A stretch of 64,000 nucleotides of DNA from Zingiber officinale (Eukaryota > Streptophyta > Magnoliopsida > Zingiberales > Zingiberaceae), in contig NC_056002.1 in the NCBI RefSeq assembly GCF_018446385.1, positions 3,707,474 to 3,771,473 on the forward strand, written 5' to 3'. The position numbers were made by a program, and so were the translations under genes. This document shows positions 11,202 through 22,200 of this stretch, piece after piece (position 1 is the first letter of the stretch; each line of letters starts with the position of its first letter). Below the pieces are notes generated by a model. The model was not told where the DNA came from and searched no databases. It was given only the letters and a program-made list of their open reading frames with translations.

Positions 11202-13093
11202 GACTCCTCTTCCGAGCGGCTTCGGTAAGAATTTTACTTGGGCGTTTGCTTTGATTGCTAACTGATTTTTCTCCTTTCCTTTGCAGCGGACATCGTCATG
11301 GAGTCGGTAATGACCGGCATTCTGAAGAGAAAGACGGCGGCGCTCGAAGCCGCGGCAGCCAAAGAAATGGAAGCGCTCGGCATCCAGCCGATCGGCTCGC
11401 ATGAAGAAGAGAGCGGGACACATGCCGAGGAGTCGGCCGCTCAGGCTTCTCTCCCAGAGCCAACGGCTGGGGCAACCATCAGCCAAGAGCCCTCCGCTCG
11501 GGGTGACGGCTCAGCTCCGGAAGAAGAGCAGCCTCACCCGAAAAGGCGCTGAGTGGAGACTCCTGTCCGCTCAGCCACGTCTGCTGTTCAACCCTCCGCC
11601 CGAGCCACTGCAAGTGCTCGCGGAAAGACTCAGGAGGTCGAAGCCATTTCGTCCGATCGGACTCCTTCGGAATGGGACGAGCCGGCGGCCCCTATTGAAG
11701 CCGTTCCAGTCAGCTCCCTTCTGCCCGCTCCTCAACCAGCCCAGCGTTCGACCATTCGATCTCAGTTTTCAGCGCCGGCTTTTGATCCTCTTTCGACCGC
11801 CGGTCGGACGACCCCAGGTCATGGCCACACGATACGAGTCACTCTTCATCTTCCGACTGAAGAGCTGCTACCAGAGGCCGACCAACCGACAGCGCCCGAG
11901 CATACCATCACTCTGAAGGGTCCATTAGCTGAGATGTGGGCCGACGCTCGGGCACGCATCGCTCTGATCCCCCTCCGAAATTTGGCCAATAGCCATATGC
12001 AGCAGGCCACGGGGGTAAGTTTATTTTCTCCCAAGCTTTGTATGCATTCCTTCCGATCGGCCAATAACAACCTCTTATTTCTTTTGTCAGAGATGGGTGG
12101 AGGAGATTGCTGTTTTCAACCGCCTGGCCTTGGTAGATGATGAACTGAGGCAACTGAAGGCGGTAGTCGGTCCATCCGGCACTCAAGGCCCTTCATATGC
12201 CGAGCTGCAAAAGGAGCTGAAGAAAGCTCAAGATCTTTTGGCGGCCGAGCAGAAGAAGACGGCCGATCAGGCCCACGCCTTGGCCGAGTCCGAGCGACAG
12301 GTCAAGTCGCTCGACACAAAAATAACCCTGGCCACCACTCGAAAAAACACGGCCATCTCCGATCTGGAGAAAAAGAATGTGGAGGCTCGGGGCCTAGAGC
12401 AGAAGGTAAAGGGGCTGATGGATCAGCTCGATGGCGAGAAAGCAGGCCGCTCGGCTGACGCACTGAAGCATATAGACGAGCTGAAAACTCTTCAGGAGTC
12501 CCTCGAAGCGTCTCAATTGGCCTAAGACAAAGCTACATCCGCTCGCCCGAATTCTCGGAGAAAGTCTGCGAGCGGATGTACACGGCCTTCGACCTGGCTA
12601 TGACCGCCACCACTACGTATCTGAAGTCTAAGGGTCTTCTTCCGGACTCTACTACTATTCCGGCCGACGATCAAGTGGCACTCCTGAACAACATTCCCAA
12701 GGACCTTTACGATTATATTGAGTAGGCGTTTTTATATGTAATTAGGCCGCTCGGCCAAAAATGATCCTTTTTTGTACTTAAGCTGCTCGGCTTAAAGTTT
12801 TATTTTTAATGCAATGCTTTCCTTTCGCGTACTTCACCCCTTTGGCTAGCTAATATATGTGTTGTCCGCCCATCTATTATCACACCTCTAGCATCCGAAA
12901 GGGATTTTTACGAAGTATTTGGCGTGACCCTTCCGCTCGGCTAAATATGTAATATTCCGCTTTGATAGCAGAGATTGCTCGCTATATGCCGATGAAGTAC
13001 TTTTGGGTTCTGAGCCGAGCGGAACGTAGAGACGGTCGAATGATATTGACGGCGAGTTTCTTAGACACTTGCAGTCCTTTTTATTGGCCTTAT

Positions 13094-14627
13094 CCGCTCG
13101 GAGGGTTTATAGACGACGGCTCGTCTCTCGATTTTTAACGTCGGAGCTCGACGGTCTTCCGCTCGGAGGGTTTATAGATGCCAGCTCGTCTCTCGATTTT
13201 TAACATCGGAGCTCGACGGTCTTCCGCTCGGAGGGTTTATAGACGCCGGCTCGTCTCTCGATTTTTAACGTCGGAGCTCGACGGTCTTCCACTCGGAGAG
13301 TTTATAGACGCCGGCTCGTCTCTCGATTTTTAACGTCGCAGCTCGACGGTCTTCCGCTCGGAGGGTTTATAGACGCCGACTCGTCTCTCGATATTTAACG
13401 TCGGAGCTCGACGGTCTTCCGCTCGGAGGGTTTATAGACGCCGACTCGTCTCTCGATATTTAACGTCGGAGCTCGACGGTCTTCCGCTCGGAGGGTTTAT
13501 AGACGCCGACTCGTCTCTCGATATTTAACGTCGGAGCTCGACGGTTTATAGACGCCGGCTCGTCTCTCGATATTTAACGTCGGAGCTCGACGGTCTTCCG
13601 CTCGGAGGGTTTATAGACGCCGGCTCGTCTCTCGATATTTAACGTCGAAGCTCGACGGTCTTCCGCTCGAAGGGTTTATAGACGCCGGCTCATCTCTCGA
13701 TATTTAACGTCGGAGCTCGACGGTCTTCCGCTCGGAGGGTTTATAGACGCCGGCTCGTCTCTTGATTTTTAACGTTGGAGCTCGACGGTCTTCCGCTCGG
13801 AGGGTTTATAGACGCCGGCTCGTCCCTCGATATTTAAAGTCGGAGTTCGACGGTCTTCCGCACGGAGGGTTTATAGACGTCAGCTCGTCTCTCGATATTT
13901 AACGTCGGAGCTCGACGGTCTTCCGCTCGGAGGGTTTATAGACGGCGGCTCGTCTCGATTTTTCGCAGCTCGACGGTCTTCCCTCGGAGGGTTTATAGGC
14001 GCCGGTTGTCTCTCGATTTTTAACGCCGGAGCTCGACGGTCTTCCTTCGGAGGGTTTATAGACGCCTATCTCTCTTTTTAACGTCGGAGCTCGGCGGTCT
14101 TCCGCTCGGAGGGTTTATAGATGCCGGCTCGTCTCGATATTTAACGCCGGAGCTCGGCGGTCTTCCGCTCGGAGGGTTTATAGACGCCGCTCTCTCGATT
14201 TTTAACGCCGGAGCTCGACGGTCTTCCGCTCGGAGGGTTTATAGACGCCGGCTCGTCTCTCGATTTTTAACGTCGGAGCTCGACGGTCTTCCGCTCGGAG
14301 GGTTTATAGACGTCGGCTCGTCTCTCGATATTTAACGTCGGAGCTCGACGGTCTTCCGCACGGAGGGTTTATAGACGCCGGCTCGTCTCTCGATATTTAA
14401 CGTCGGAGCTCGACGGTCTTCCGCTCGGAGGGTTTATAGACTCCGGCTCGTCTCTCGATATTTAACGTCGGAGCTCGACGGTCTTCCGCTCGGAGGGTTT
14501 ATAGACGTCGGCTCGCCTCTCAATTTTTAACGTCGGAGCTCGACGGTCTTCCGCTCGGAGGGTTTATAGACGTCGGCTCGTCTCTCGATATTTAACGTCG
14601 AAGTTCGATGGTCTTCCACTCGGGCGA
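13094..14627. repeat. 65-bp tandem array (about 23-24 copies) inside the Tat-like element
   Basis: The unit begins CCGCTCGGAGGGTTTATAGA and continues with CGCCGGCTCGTCTCTCGAT, TTTTAACGTCGGAGCTCGA and CGGTCTT, 65 bp in all. Copies run head to tail with few changes; some are shorter. Variants with GATATTTAA instead of GATTTTTAA are grouped, which points to local block amplification. Tandem repeats in the non-coding part of Tat elements are a known source of plant satellites. The array lies between the antisense ORF and gag. Confidence 0.9.
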
Positions 14628-14927
14628 TGCGTCCGCTCGGGGGGCTTTACCTTTTTTGTTGTCTCGTCTTGGCATTTCATCCGAAGAAGATCCCCGATCT
14701 CGATTAGTTGTTGCGGCTTCAGGAGTGCGGAATAGGGCCCGATGGAATGCAACGGTGGCCTGAGGTGCTTCCGTTCGGCCTCCTGATGCTGATGTTGCTT
14801 GCTGCTCTGCCCGCTCAGCTTGTGACTTTTGTCTCTGTTCCATAAGCTTGGCGGCTCTTGTCTCGATCAGAGCGTCGAGTTCCTCCGTGGAGAGCATCAT
14901 CGAGTGCTGTCGTCCAGCTTCGTCCAT
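14592..14927 (-). mobile_element. gag start of the Tat-like element (remnant)
   Basis: A short reading frame just inside the 5' LTR and primer-binding site starts MDEAGRQHSMMLSTEELDAL and is rich in charged residues, as at the start of Tat gag proteins. Nothing recognisable as capsid, protease or polymerase follows; the 65-bp array begins instead. Fossil remnant. Confidence 0.5.
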
Positions 14928-14972
14928 TGCTTCCGATCAGATGCAGGAGCGTTCCCACAGACGGCGCCAAAT

Positions 14973-16063
14973 TGATCATGTCCGAAAGCTGAATCAACGG
15001 ACGCTAGGCACGTGGCGCTCTCCGAGTCACTGACGTGGATCTCCGACCGATCGTACGGTCCTCCGGCGAACCTGCAAGGAAGTCGGGCCAGGAAGGGATT
15101 CCCGGCGACTACCCTCCGACGCTCAAGTCAGGCAAAGCTCAACAAGAAAGTGGCTCCAAGAATCGTAGAATGCGTACCTCCGGCGAAGGATGAGGGCCTT
15201 TATATAGGGCTCTGGAGAAGCGGGTGCACACATACCGAGGTGTACATGTGTCCTCAGCCCATACCCCAGTAAGGGTCTGTCAGTGAGCTTACCTGACCTC
15301 ATACTGCCACAGTCCCAGCACGTCTTCGATGGGGCAGCGGAACCCCCTGTCGTAAGATTTGGAGTATGGCCTAAACGTAGAACATGCCGCTATGAGAAAA
15401 AGATGTCCCTTGTCCTTTTCCCCTTGCTCCCGGCAGGGCGTCCGGCCGGCCAGCCTCTGCCTTACGTCCGGCCGGACACCTATAGTGGTCTACTTGGGAG
15501 ATTCTCGGTAATGTGCTTTGTGGAAACTGTTAGCAGTATGCTACCTCATGTCTTCGGCCGAGCATGCCCTCCGCTCGGTCCTACGATCATGTACCATGAG
15601 CGTCGGGGCCCAGATTCCTGCTGGGGCGCCTTTTGCCATCAGTTAGACACCGGTCAGCCGGCCGGGCGTTCGACCCACCCATTTCTGGTCGGCCACCTGG
15701 CCCTTTGACTTCCACGTGACGTTGACTCCCCAGAACGGGGGTCCCCTGTTCTTACCGCTGGATCACTTGCCGGACACCTATAGTGGTCTACTTGGGAGAT
15801 TCTCGGTAATGTGCTTTGTGGAGATTGTTAGCAGTATGCTACCTCATGTCTTCGGCCGAGCGTGCCCTCCGCTTGGTCCTACGATCATGTACCATGAGCG
15901 CCGGGGCCCAGCTTCCTGCTGGGGCGCCTTTTGCCATCAGTTAGACACCGGTCAACCGGCCGGGCGTTCGACCCACCCATCTCCGGTCGGCCACCTGGCC
16001 CTTTGACTTCCACGTGGCGTTGACTCCCCAGAATGGGGGTCCCCTGTTCTTACCGCCGGATCA
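14973..16063 (-). repeat. 5' LTR of the Tat-like element
   Basis: It is partner of the LTR at 2144-3144. Its minus-strand TATA box lies near 15200-15212. A direct duplication with a period of about 298 bp starts at 15472 and 15770. The inner edge abuts the primer-binding site and the outer edge abuts the CCCGA duplication at 16064-16068. Confidence 0.85.
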
Positions 16064-16460
16064 CCCGACATTCTCTGACAACATGCAGGCTCCGCAAGTA
16101 TGTAGCGTCATATAAAAAGGGAGGTCTTCCTCCTTAGCAAGATATACGCACATTTACATTCGTCTTCTACATTTCTTTTTCCCTTCATACACTGTTATTC
16201 TGAGGAAAAAATGTCCGACTTAAGTATCGGGGGCTTATGCCGGAGACTTTTTTCCCTGGTTTATGGTCTCTAACGTTCTGGATGCTTGTCTAAGTGTCCA
16301 TAGAGCCTAAGTACTACTGATTTTGTCACCACTGTCCTTGAGCTCCCCGTGGGTTCTATCTTTCCGGTGCACATACGCCATGTGTGCCAAAGTCATCTCT
16401 CCGTCAACACCAGCACCTTCTCAGCTGACCTTCGTCTGACTCAAATTTCAGACAAGATCA

Positions 16461-17268
16461 TACATGAAACTAGATTTTATGTATTTAATTAATTCATCTT
16501 ATTATATCAATATTTTCAAATATCAATTTCATGTTCTCCTGTATCAATTTTACTTAATGTATCTTAACAACAATTGAATTTAATTTATAAAAAAATATTT
16601 TAAAATAAAAAAAATAATTTAAAATTCTTATAGCAATAGCTATTTAATATCTACTATAATATTTTAAAGTGATTTTTATCATATTTTAGTCATTTTAAGT
16701 AATTTTTATCAAAGTATTGTATGTGTAATAATTTTGTATCCTATTAAACTAATTAATATATGAGTGCAGATCCTGGTCCGTAATAATCTTTTTATCTCCT
16801 TCTAATCTTTTCCATAATTTTTCATAATTTACACGTCAACTGAAATCTAATTAAAAATTAGTTATGATATTTCCTTGTAACACGGTGTATATATATAAAA
16901 GGATATTTTACGTACTATCATTTTAATTTATTTATTTTTAAATATGAAAATAATAATTAGGTCTTCTTTGTGATTTCAGCAATAATATTAACAAACAGAA
17001 GGCGTTAATCAATTGTCGGCCGATTCGTCTCTAATTGTATGGTTTGTTGTACCTGCTGCCGATGGATTTGGTTGTTTAAGCTCAGCTGCTCAGCTACTTC
17101 ACAAACACCGTCATTAGAGCAACTATCACTGTAACTCTTTGTTTAATACAACCATTTATGACATAATTAATCACACATTCTTCAATACACAGCAATCGTC
17201 TATCGATCGATCGATCGTGTTCATAATTCACTGGGAAAATCTTGCAATTAATGTCGAATTAATCGTAT
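16461..17268. other. AT-rich spacer downstream of the polyketide synthase
   Basis: No ORF or repeat structure is convincing. 17201-17220 has a short GATC/TCGA run. The part nearest 17268 is presumably the 3' untranslated region of the minus-strand gene. Confidence 0.5.
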
Positions 17269-18566
17269 CTAAAGCGGCACGCTTTGGAGCACGACGGTTT
17301 CGATGCTGATGCCGGGGCCGAAGCCGAAGAGCACGCCCCACCGGAGCCCGTCGCCGGTGGTCGCCCGGTTCTCCGCCGCCGACCGTTTCCTGAGCTCGTC
17401 CATCACGAAGTAGACGGTGGCGCTCTGCATGTTGCCGAACTCGGAGAAGACGTGGCGTGCGGTGGCCAGCTTGCTCTGTTCCAGCCCCAGCTTGGTCTCG
17501 ATGGCGTTCATGATGGCCCAGTTGCCAGGGTGCGCCACCCAGAAGATGTCGTTCCAGTCCTTGATCCCGATCGGTTCGAACGCCTCCGCCAGGCTGCTCC
17601 CCACGTTGTCAGCGATGATCGCCGGGAGTTGGTTGAAAGAGTGGAAGGTCAGCCCCACCTCGCGGAGGTGCCCCCCCACCGCCTTCTCGCTCTCCGGCAC
17701 CGTCGTCTGAGTCGCCGACATGATGTGGTAGAGCGGCCGCTCGACGCCGGGGACGGGGTCGGCGCCGACGACCACCGCGGCGGCGCCGTCTCCGAAGCCG
17801 GCCTGGCCGGCGAGCGCCTGGAAGTCGCGCTCGTCCGGGCCGCGGAAGCTGAGCACGGTGATCTCGCAGGCGACGACGAGGACGCGCGCGGAGCGGTTGT
17901 TCTCGGCGATGTCCTTGGCGATGCGCAGCATGGCGGCGCCCATGTGGCAGGCCTGGCTGTAGAGCATCAGGCGATTGACGGTGAGCGGGAGCCCGAGAAG
18001 CTTAGCGAGGCGGTAGTCTGCGCCGGGCATGTCGATGCCGCTGATGGAGCAGAAGACGAGGTGGGTGATGGCCGACTTCTCGCCGCCCCACTCCTTGATA
18101 GCCTTCTCCGCTGCCTCCGCGGCCAGTTTCGGAATCTCCTCCACCACGATGTCCTGCCGGTCGTCGAACGACGGCTCCATGTACGAGCACAGCTTCGGCC
18201 GCTCCTTGAGGATCTCCGGCGTCAAGTAAAGATAGCGCCTCTTCACCATCGTCTTCTCGCCTGCAATCAAATTAACCAAATCAATCATCCCAATTCCGGC
18301 CACCTCGATCGATCCTCCTCTGCTTTCGCCATTAAAAATTCACTTTTTTGAAAACCAAAAAAGGATCAATCGAAGAACTTACACATGCGACGGAACTTGC
18401 TCTTGAGCTCCTGCTTGTCCTCCGAGTTGGTGACGCGAAAGTAGTAGTCGGGATACGTGGTCTGCTCGTAGAGATTGGGCGGGTTGGCGGTGCCGACGGA
18501 CAAGATGGTGGCCGGACCTTGAGCTCTCTGTGCCTTGCGCATCGCCTGCAAGCTGATCATCGCCAT
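17269..18566 (-). CDS. Curcumin-synthase-like type III polyketide synthase
   Basis: A plant type III polyketide synthase of the chalcone synthase superfamily, cytosolic by family. It would extend CoA-linked phenylpropanoid starters with malonyl-CoA or condense diketides. Exon 1 is 18566-18383 and exon 2 18260-17269; the 122-bp intron splits a Cys codon (residue 62), the classic intron position of this family. The product is 391 residues, as usual. The triad is Cys166 (SQACHMGA), His305 (AHPGNWAI) and Asn338 (EFGNMQSA). HPGNW, CSISGID and GNMQSATV are the forms I recall from Curcuma longa curcumin synthases, not from chalcone synthase. [11 protein letters not shown] (258-268) is instead the chalcone-synthase/diketide-CoA-synthase form. 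The exact product cannot be told from sequence. The start [18 protein letters not shown] aligns with curcumin synthase N-termini. No related gene lies nearby. Confidence 0.93.
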
Positions 18567-18638
18567 CTGGATTGACTGATTGGCGAGAAGGTGAGGAAAG
18601 CAATCAGAGCATGAGAGAAGAGACTCCTGTTATGCCAA

Positions 18639-18646
18639 TTTATATA
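18639..18646 (-). promoter_or_regulatory. TATA box of the polyketide synthase gene
   Basis: TATATAAA on the minus strand, about 73 bases before the start codon at 18566, a plausible position for a core promoter with a short leader. Confidence 0.6.
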
Positions 18647-18678
18647 TGCCAAGACTGCAGCTTCACCACAACACTTTC

Positions 18679-18728
18679 ACCAACCCACCTCCAATTTTTT
18701 TGTTTAAAAAATACAAACGGGGGTTGGT
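18679..18728. promoter_or_regulatory. Inverted pair of MYB-type AC elements
   Basis: ACCAACC is read on the plus strand at 18679-18685 and on the minus strand at 18722-18728, just upstream of the TATA box. Such AC-type motifs bind R2R3-MYB factors in phenylpropanoid promoters. A further ACCAACC lies near 19032 and W-box cores (TTGACT/TTGACC) at 18817, about 19076 and about 19256. Function is inferred from motif and position only. Confidence 0.4.
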
Positions 18729-18746
18729 GGATTAGCTTTATCATGT

Positions 18747-19270
18747 TTATATGACCAAAACCAAAATTATGCAGCTATAAATGAAATAAATCACCTTATT
18801 TGTTTGATTGAAATGGTTGACTTTTTGGCGTGATCATATCCATGACTGGCAAGCTCTGCATTTCACTGATGGACGGCCAATCCATTTCAACCGTCCTTCC
18901 TTTACAAGGAACCAAACAATGTGTCTGTAGTCAGCACTGCAGTGTTTGTGTCTGTATAGTTTTTTTCTTTCTTCAAATGTGGTTTAGATCGATGGGGATT
19001 TGTGCCCCGCTCTCCCTCCGACCGCAGCACGGTCTTCACCAACCAACGCGGCGTTCCCACTCCGCTGCTCGCTCGTTGACTGCCTCCCATCTTTGACTTG
19101 AGCAGAAGAATCCGTTTCCCCTTGGAGTTCGTCTGATTTACCGATTTGCCCTTGGTCCGTACTGGGAAGTGGTTCGATCTGCCTGCTCCAAGGAACAAGT
19201 GGGGGCATCATCATTAATTTCCAATCATCATGCGACGTAGTGGCGTTTGTGAAAGTTGACCGAGCCAATC
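18747..19270. other. Upstream region of the polyketide synthase gene
   Basis: There is no coding evidence. The stretch 18985-19265 is GC-richer than its surroundings and contains ACCAACC and W-box-like words, so it may be distal promoter or the remnant of an unrelated sequence. Confidence 0.35.
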
Positions 19271-22200
19271 TGGGTGACTGACTAACTGGGTTTGGCCTTA
19301 GTAATTGTAATTAAGTTAAGATAAAAATATCTTTATAATAATTATAATAAATTAGAATAAGAATATTTTCGTATAATATAATAATTGTCTTAAGCATGAG
19401 TAATTTTGTTTGTATTGTATAAATTTTAATTTTTTTTATACGGTAAGAAGAAAATAAGGGTGTCTTTTTCATTTTGTCCAATTGATTGATTACGTGGCCA
19501 GATCTGGGTGGACGCTCACCTATCCCAACTACAAATGTCAAACTGACAGATGCAAGAATTCAATCTCGCAGATTTAATTTCGTAATGCTTTTTATAAATA
19601 TATTTTATTTTACGAAATTAAAATCGCTATCGAAGCGACTGGGTCGAAGGCGTCGAATAAGAGTAAATTGTCTTAAAAATTTTAATTACAAAATATAAAT
19701 ATATTTCAATTTTTTCATATAAATATCATTATTTAATTATCCATTATATTTTAAAATAAGTATAATTCTTTTTAAATTTATTAATTTAAATTAAAAGTAT
19801 CCCTCATATTTTTTAGATAAACAAATTTAAAAATAAGTATAATTTCAATTAAATTCAACACTTTAAAATAAAACTGAGTATATTTTTTATTTTTTTCTGT
19901 TTAATATAATTCCTCCTAAATATAACATAATTTTAAAAAAAAAATCTAGTATAATGCATATTCAATTGAGCATCATTTAAAGAGAATCCAATATATTTTT
20001 TTTTATCAAATTGAGCTTCATTTAAAGATAATCTATTATATTTTATCTCTAATTGAGATGTAAAAAAAGTCAATAAAAAATATATATTAGATTTAAGTTT
20101 AAGAGAAATTATATTCATTTTTAGTTTTTTTAAATAAAAATAATTAAGTAAATTGATGTCAATTATATTTAATTAGAAAGTAAAAAATAAAATATTTTAC
20201 ATATGAAACTGTATGCAAAATTTACCAACTGCCATCGCATGTAGTTTCTATTGATAAACAAAACTTTGCATGAGACCTCATTGATAAAAATCTTTGTTTC
20301 GATTCTCTAGTGAAATATATTTACCTAATTGCCCTTGATATTTTTAGGTATAAAAAGTCTAAAAATTAATATAATTTTTCTTAAATTTAGTACATTAAAT
20401 TAGAATTTAGTATATTTTCTATCAAATTCAGTATGATTCTTTTCCCACATGAAAAATATACTAGATTTTATTTAAATGGTACTCAATTGGATAAAAAATA
20501 TACTAGATTTTATTTAAATGATGTGGAATTTAGGATGAATTATATTAAACATGAAAAAATATTGCTCAATTTAATAAAAAATATACACGATTCTAGTTTA
20601 AAGTGCTGAATTTAACAGAAAGTATACTCGTTTTTAAACTATTTGTACCTAAAAAATATGAGTAGTTAATAGAAAATATACTCGATTCTAGTATAAAGTG
20701 TCTACGTTATGAGAAATTATATTCATTTTAGTATATTTTTTATCCAATTGAGTACGATTTTTTTTCCACTTCAATTGGATGAAAAATATACTAAATTTTC
20801 ATGCTCAATTGAATAAAATATATTAGATTTTCTTTAAATGATACTAAATTTAAGAGAAATTATATTAAAGAAAAATGTCCTGCTTAATTTAATATAAAAT
20901 ATATTAGATTATAGTGTAAAGTGCTAAATTTAATAGGAATTATACTCGTTTTTAGACTTTTTGTATCTAAAAAATACAAGGGATAATTTTGATAGAAAAT
21001 ATACTCGACTCTACTATAAAATGTCGACTTTAAGAGAAATTATACTCATTTTTGAACCTTTGTATTTAAAAGATCTTAGGAGTAATTATATAACAATATT
21101 TACATGAAACAATTTAAGAAAATAAAATTTTACAATTAGAGAGTGGAAATATTATTATTTTTTTTTATCGAGGACTCCATATAATATAAAGTTAAAATTA
21201 TAATTGAGATTTTTTTTTCTAATTTATCATTAATTTATACTATCGAATTAATCGTAATGCTAGCTAAAAAAACATCAACCCATTCGAATTACGTTCAAAA
21301 CAGGAACGATTGGTTTTTATTTTATTTTATTTTATCTCTCTTTATTTACGCTAATAATGTCGCAGCTAGCCAGCTACGTCCCGTTGAGAAAATGAAAGGT
21401 TGACTACATCATGGATTCAACCTGGACGTGTTTGGTGGGGATAGCGACGCTAGAAATTATATATTTTACAGATAAATTAATATACAATTCGAATTAATAT
21501 ATAAATATTTAGATTAATGCACTGTATGCACAAATTATATATATATATATATCTATATATATATATATATATATTAAAAATTAAAGATGAAAAATCAATT
21601 CAACTCTCTGACTAATTTATATAAGTAATTAATATTTAAAAATAATTTGTCTTTTTAAATGGAATAATAAATGGTGCATAAAATATATATAATATCTTTT
21701 AAATAATAATTGCATACATACATATAGTGAAAAAAAGGCTATTGTTATTTAACATAATATATATTGTGTTTAACATGTCTCTTAAATATAGATTAATTCG
21801 CGCATTAAAAATAATATATTTGGAATAAATCTCACACTTATATATTAAGAATTTTTTTATTAAGACGTCTTTTAGATGTAAAATATCACGGGCAAACTTC
21901 ATTGTTAATTACAATCCAATTTAAAATAAGGTATCCTTAGAAGTAAACTAGCTTACTAAATATTAACTCGGTTTAAAGATTAAAAAAAATCTAACTTTAC
22001 GTAAAAAGAATATCATGAGGGGAGTTTCTTTAAATTTTTTCCTTTCATATTTTTTTTTGATGGAAAGAGATAATAATTGTTTTTTAAAATCATTAGTGCT
22101 TAATGAATCATCTACTAAGACTTTACCGAAGATCTAATGACTCTATTTAGATATCCTTCAGAAAAAACTCTTTTTCATCCTCTATAAGTGGTTATCAACT

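Larger units (their letters stand above)
3795..12525 (+). mobile_element. Antisense ORF region of the Tat-like element (gypsy-type transposon domain)
   Basis: On the strand opposite to the element, 3795-4468 encodes sequence of the plant 'putative gypsy type transposon' family (Pfam Transposase_28), with phrases such as FGVPLGSL and FEIPDDFE. 11207-12525 carries the Ala/Pro-rich and coiled-coil part (KELKKAQDLLAAEQKK) typical of the far end of these ORFs. Tat-lineage elements are known to carry such an antisense ORF between pol and the 3' LTR. A copia-type element at 4474-11201 splits it and it has other breaks. It is a fossil part of the element, not a host gene. Confidence 0.65.
2144..16063 (-). 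mobile_element. Ty3-type LTR retrotransposon, Tat-like lineage, non-autonomous
   Basis: A fossil element read on the minus strand: 5' LTR 14973-16063, primer-binding site 14952-14969 (TGGCGCCGTCTGTGGGAA, the form common in Tat/Athila-type plant elements), short gag start (14592-14927), a 65-bp tandem array, an oppositely oriented ORF region, a purine tract just before 3145, and 3' LTR 2144-3144. Both LTRs start TGATCC and end near GATCA on the minus strand. Perfect duplications CCCGA lie at 2139-2143 and 16064-16068, so both ends are intact. I see no reverse transcriptase or integrase, and the coding parts are broken in several places. About 18 differences by eye in the first 370 aligned LTR bases (near 5 percent) suggest an age of a few million years or less. 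It was later split by the element at 4474-11201. Confidence 0.85.
1488..16460 (+). mobile_element. Probable old solo LTR, split by a later Tat-type insertion
   Basis: Two pieces, 1488-2143 and 16069-16460, become contiguous (about 1.05 kb) once the inserted element and its 5-bp duplication are ignored. The whole starts TGATAT and ends GATCA, has a TATA-like ATATAAAAAGGG near 16111, and is flanked by GACAT on the left and TACAT on the right (4 of 5 bases). No internal domain remains, so it reads as a solo LTR. The outer boundaries are inferred; the split by the inner element is well supported by that element's own duplication. Confidence 0.5.

Noticed and set aside
11401-11916. Overlapping 171-codon frame at 11401
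   Set aside because: It is an out-of-phase shadow of the Ala/Pro-rich part of the Tat antisense ORF.
13094-14627. CRISPR-like array
   Set aside because: The 65-bp units abut with no variable spacers, and the sequence is a plant nuclear element.
15283-16006. Open frames within the LTR around 15283-16006 and 2454-3115
   Set aside because: They fall wholly within LTR sequence, repeat with the duplicated U3 block and match no protein family.
17284-18351. Long open frame (355 codons) on the plus strand
   Set aside because: It is the complement of the polyketide synthase exon 2; GC-rich codon use opens the opposite strand. Its translation (His, Arg, Asp-rich) resembles no protein family.
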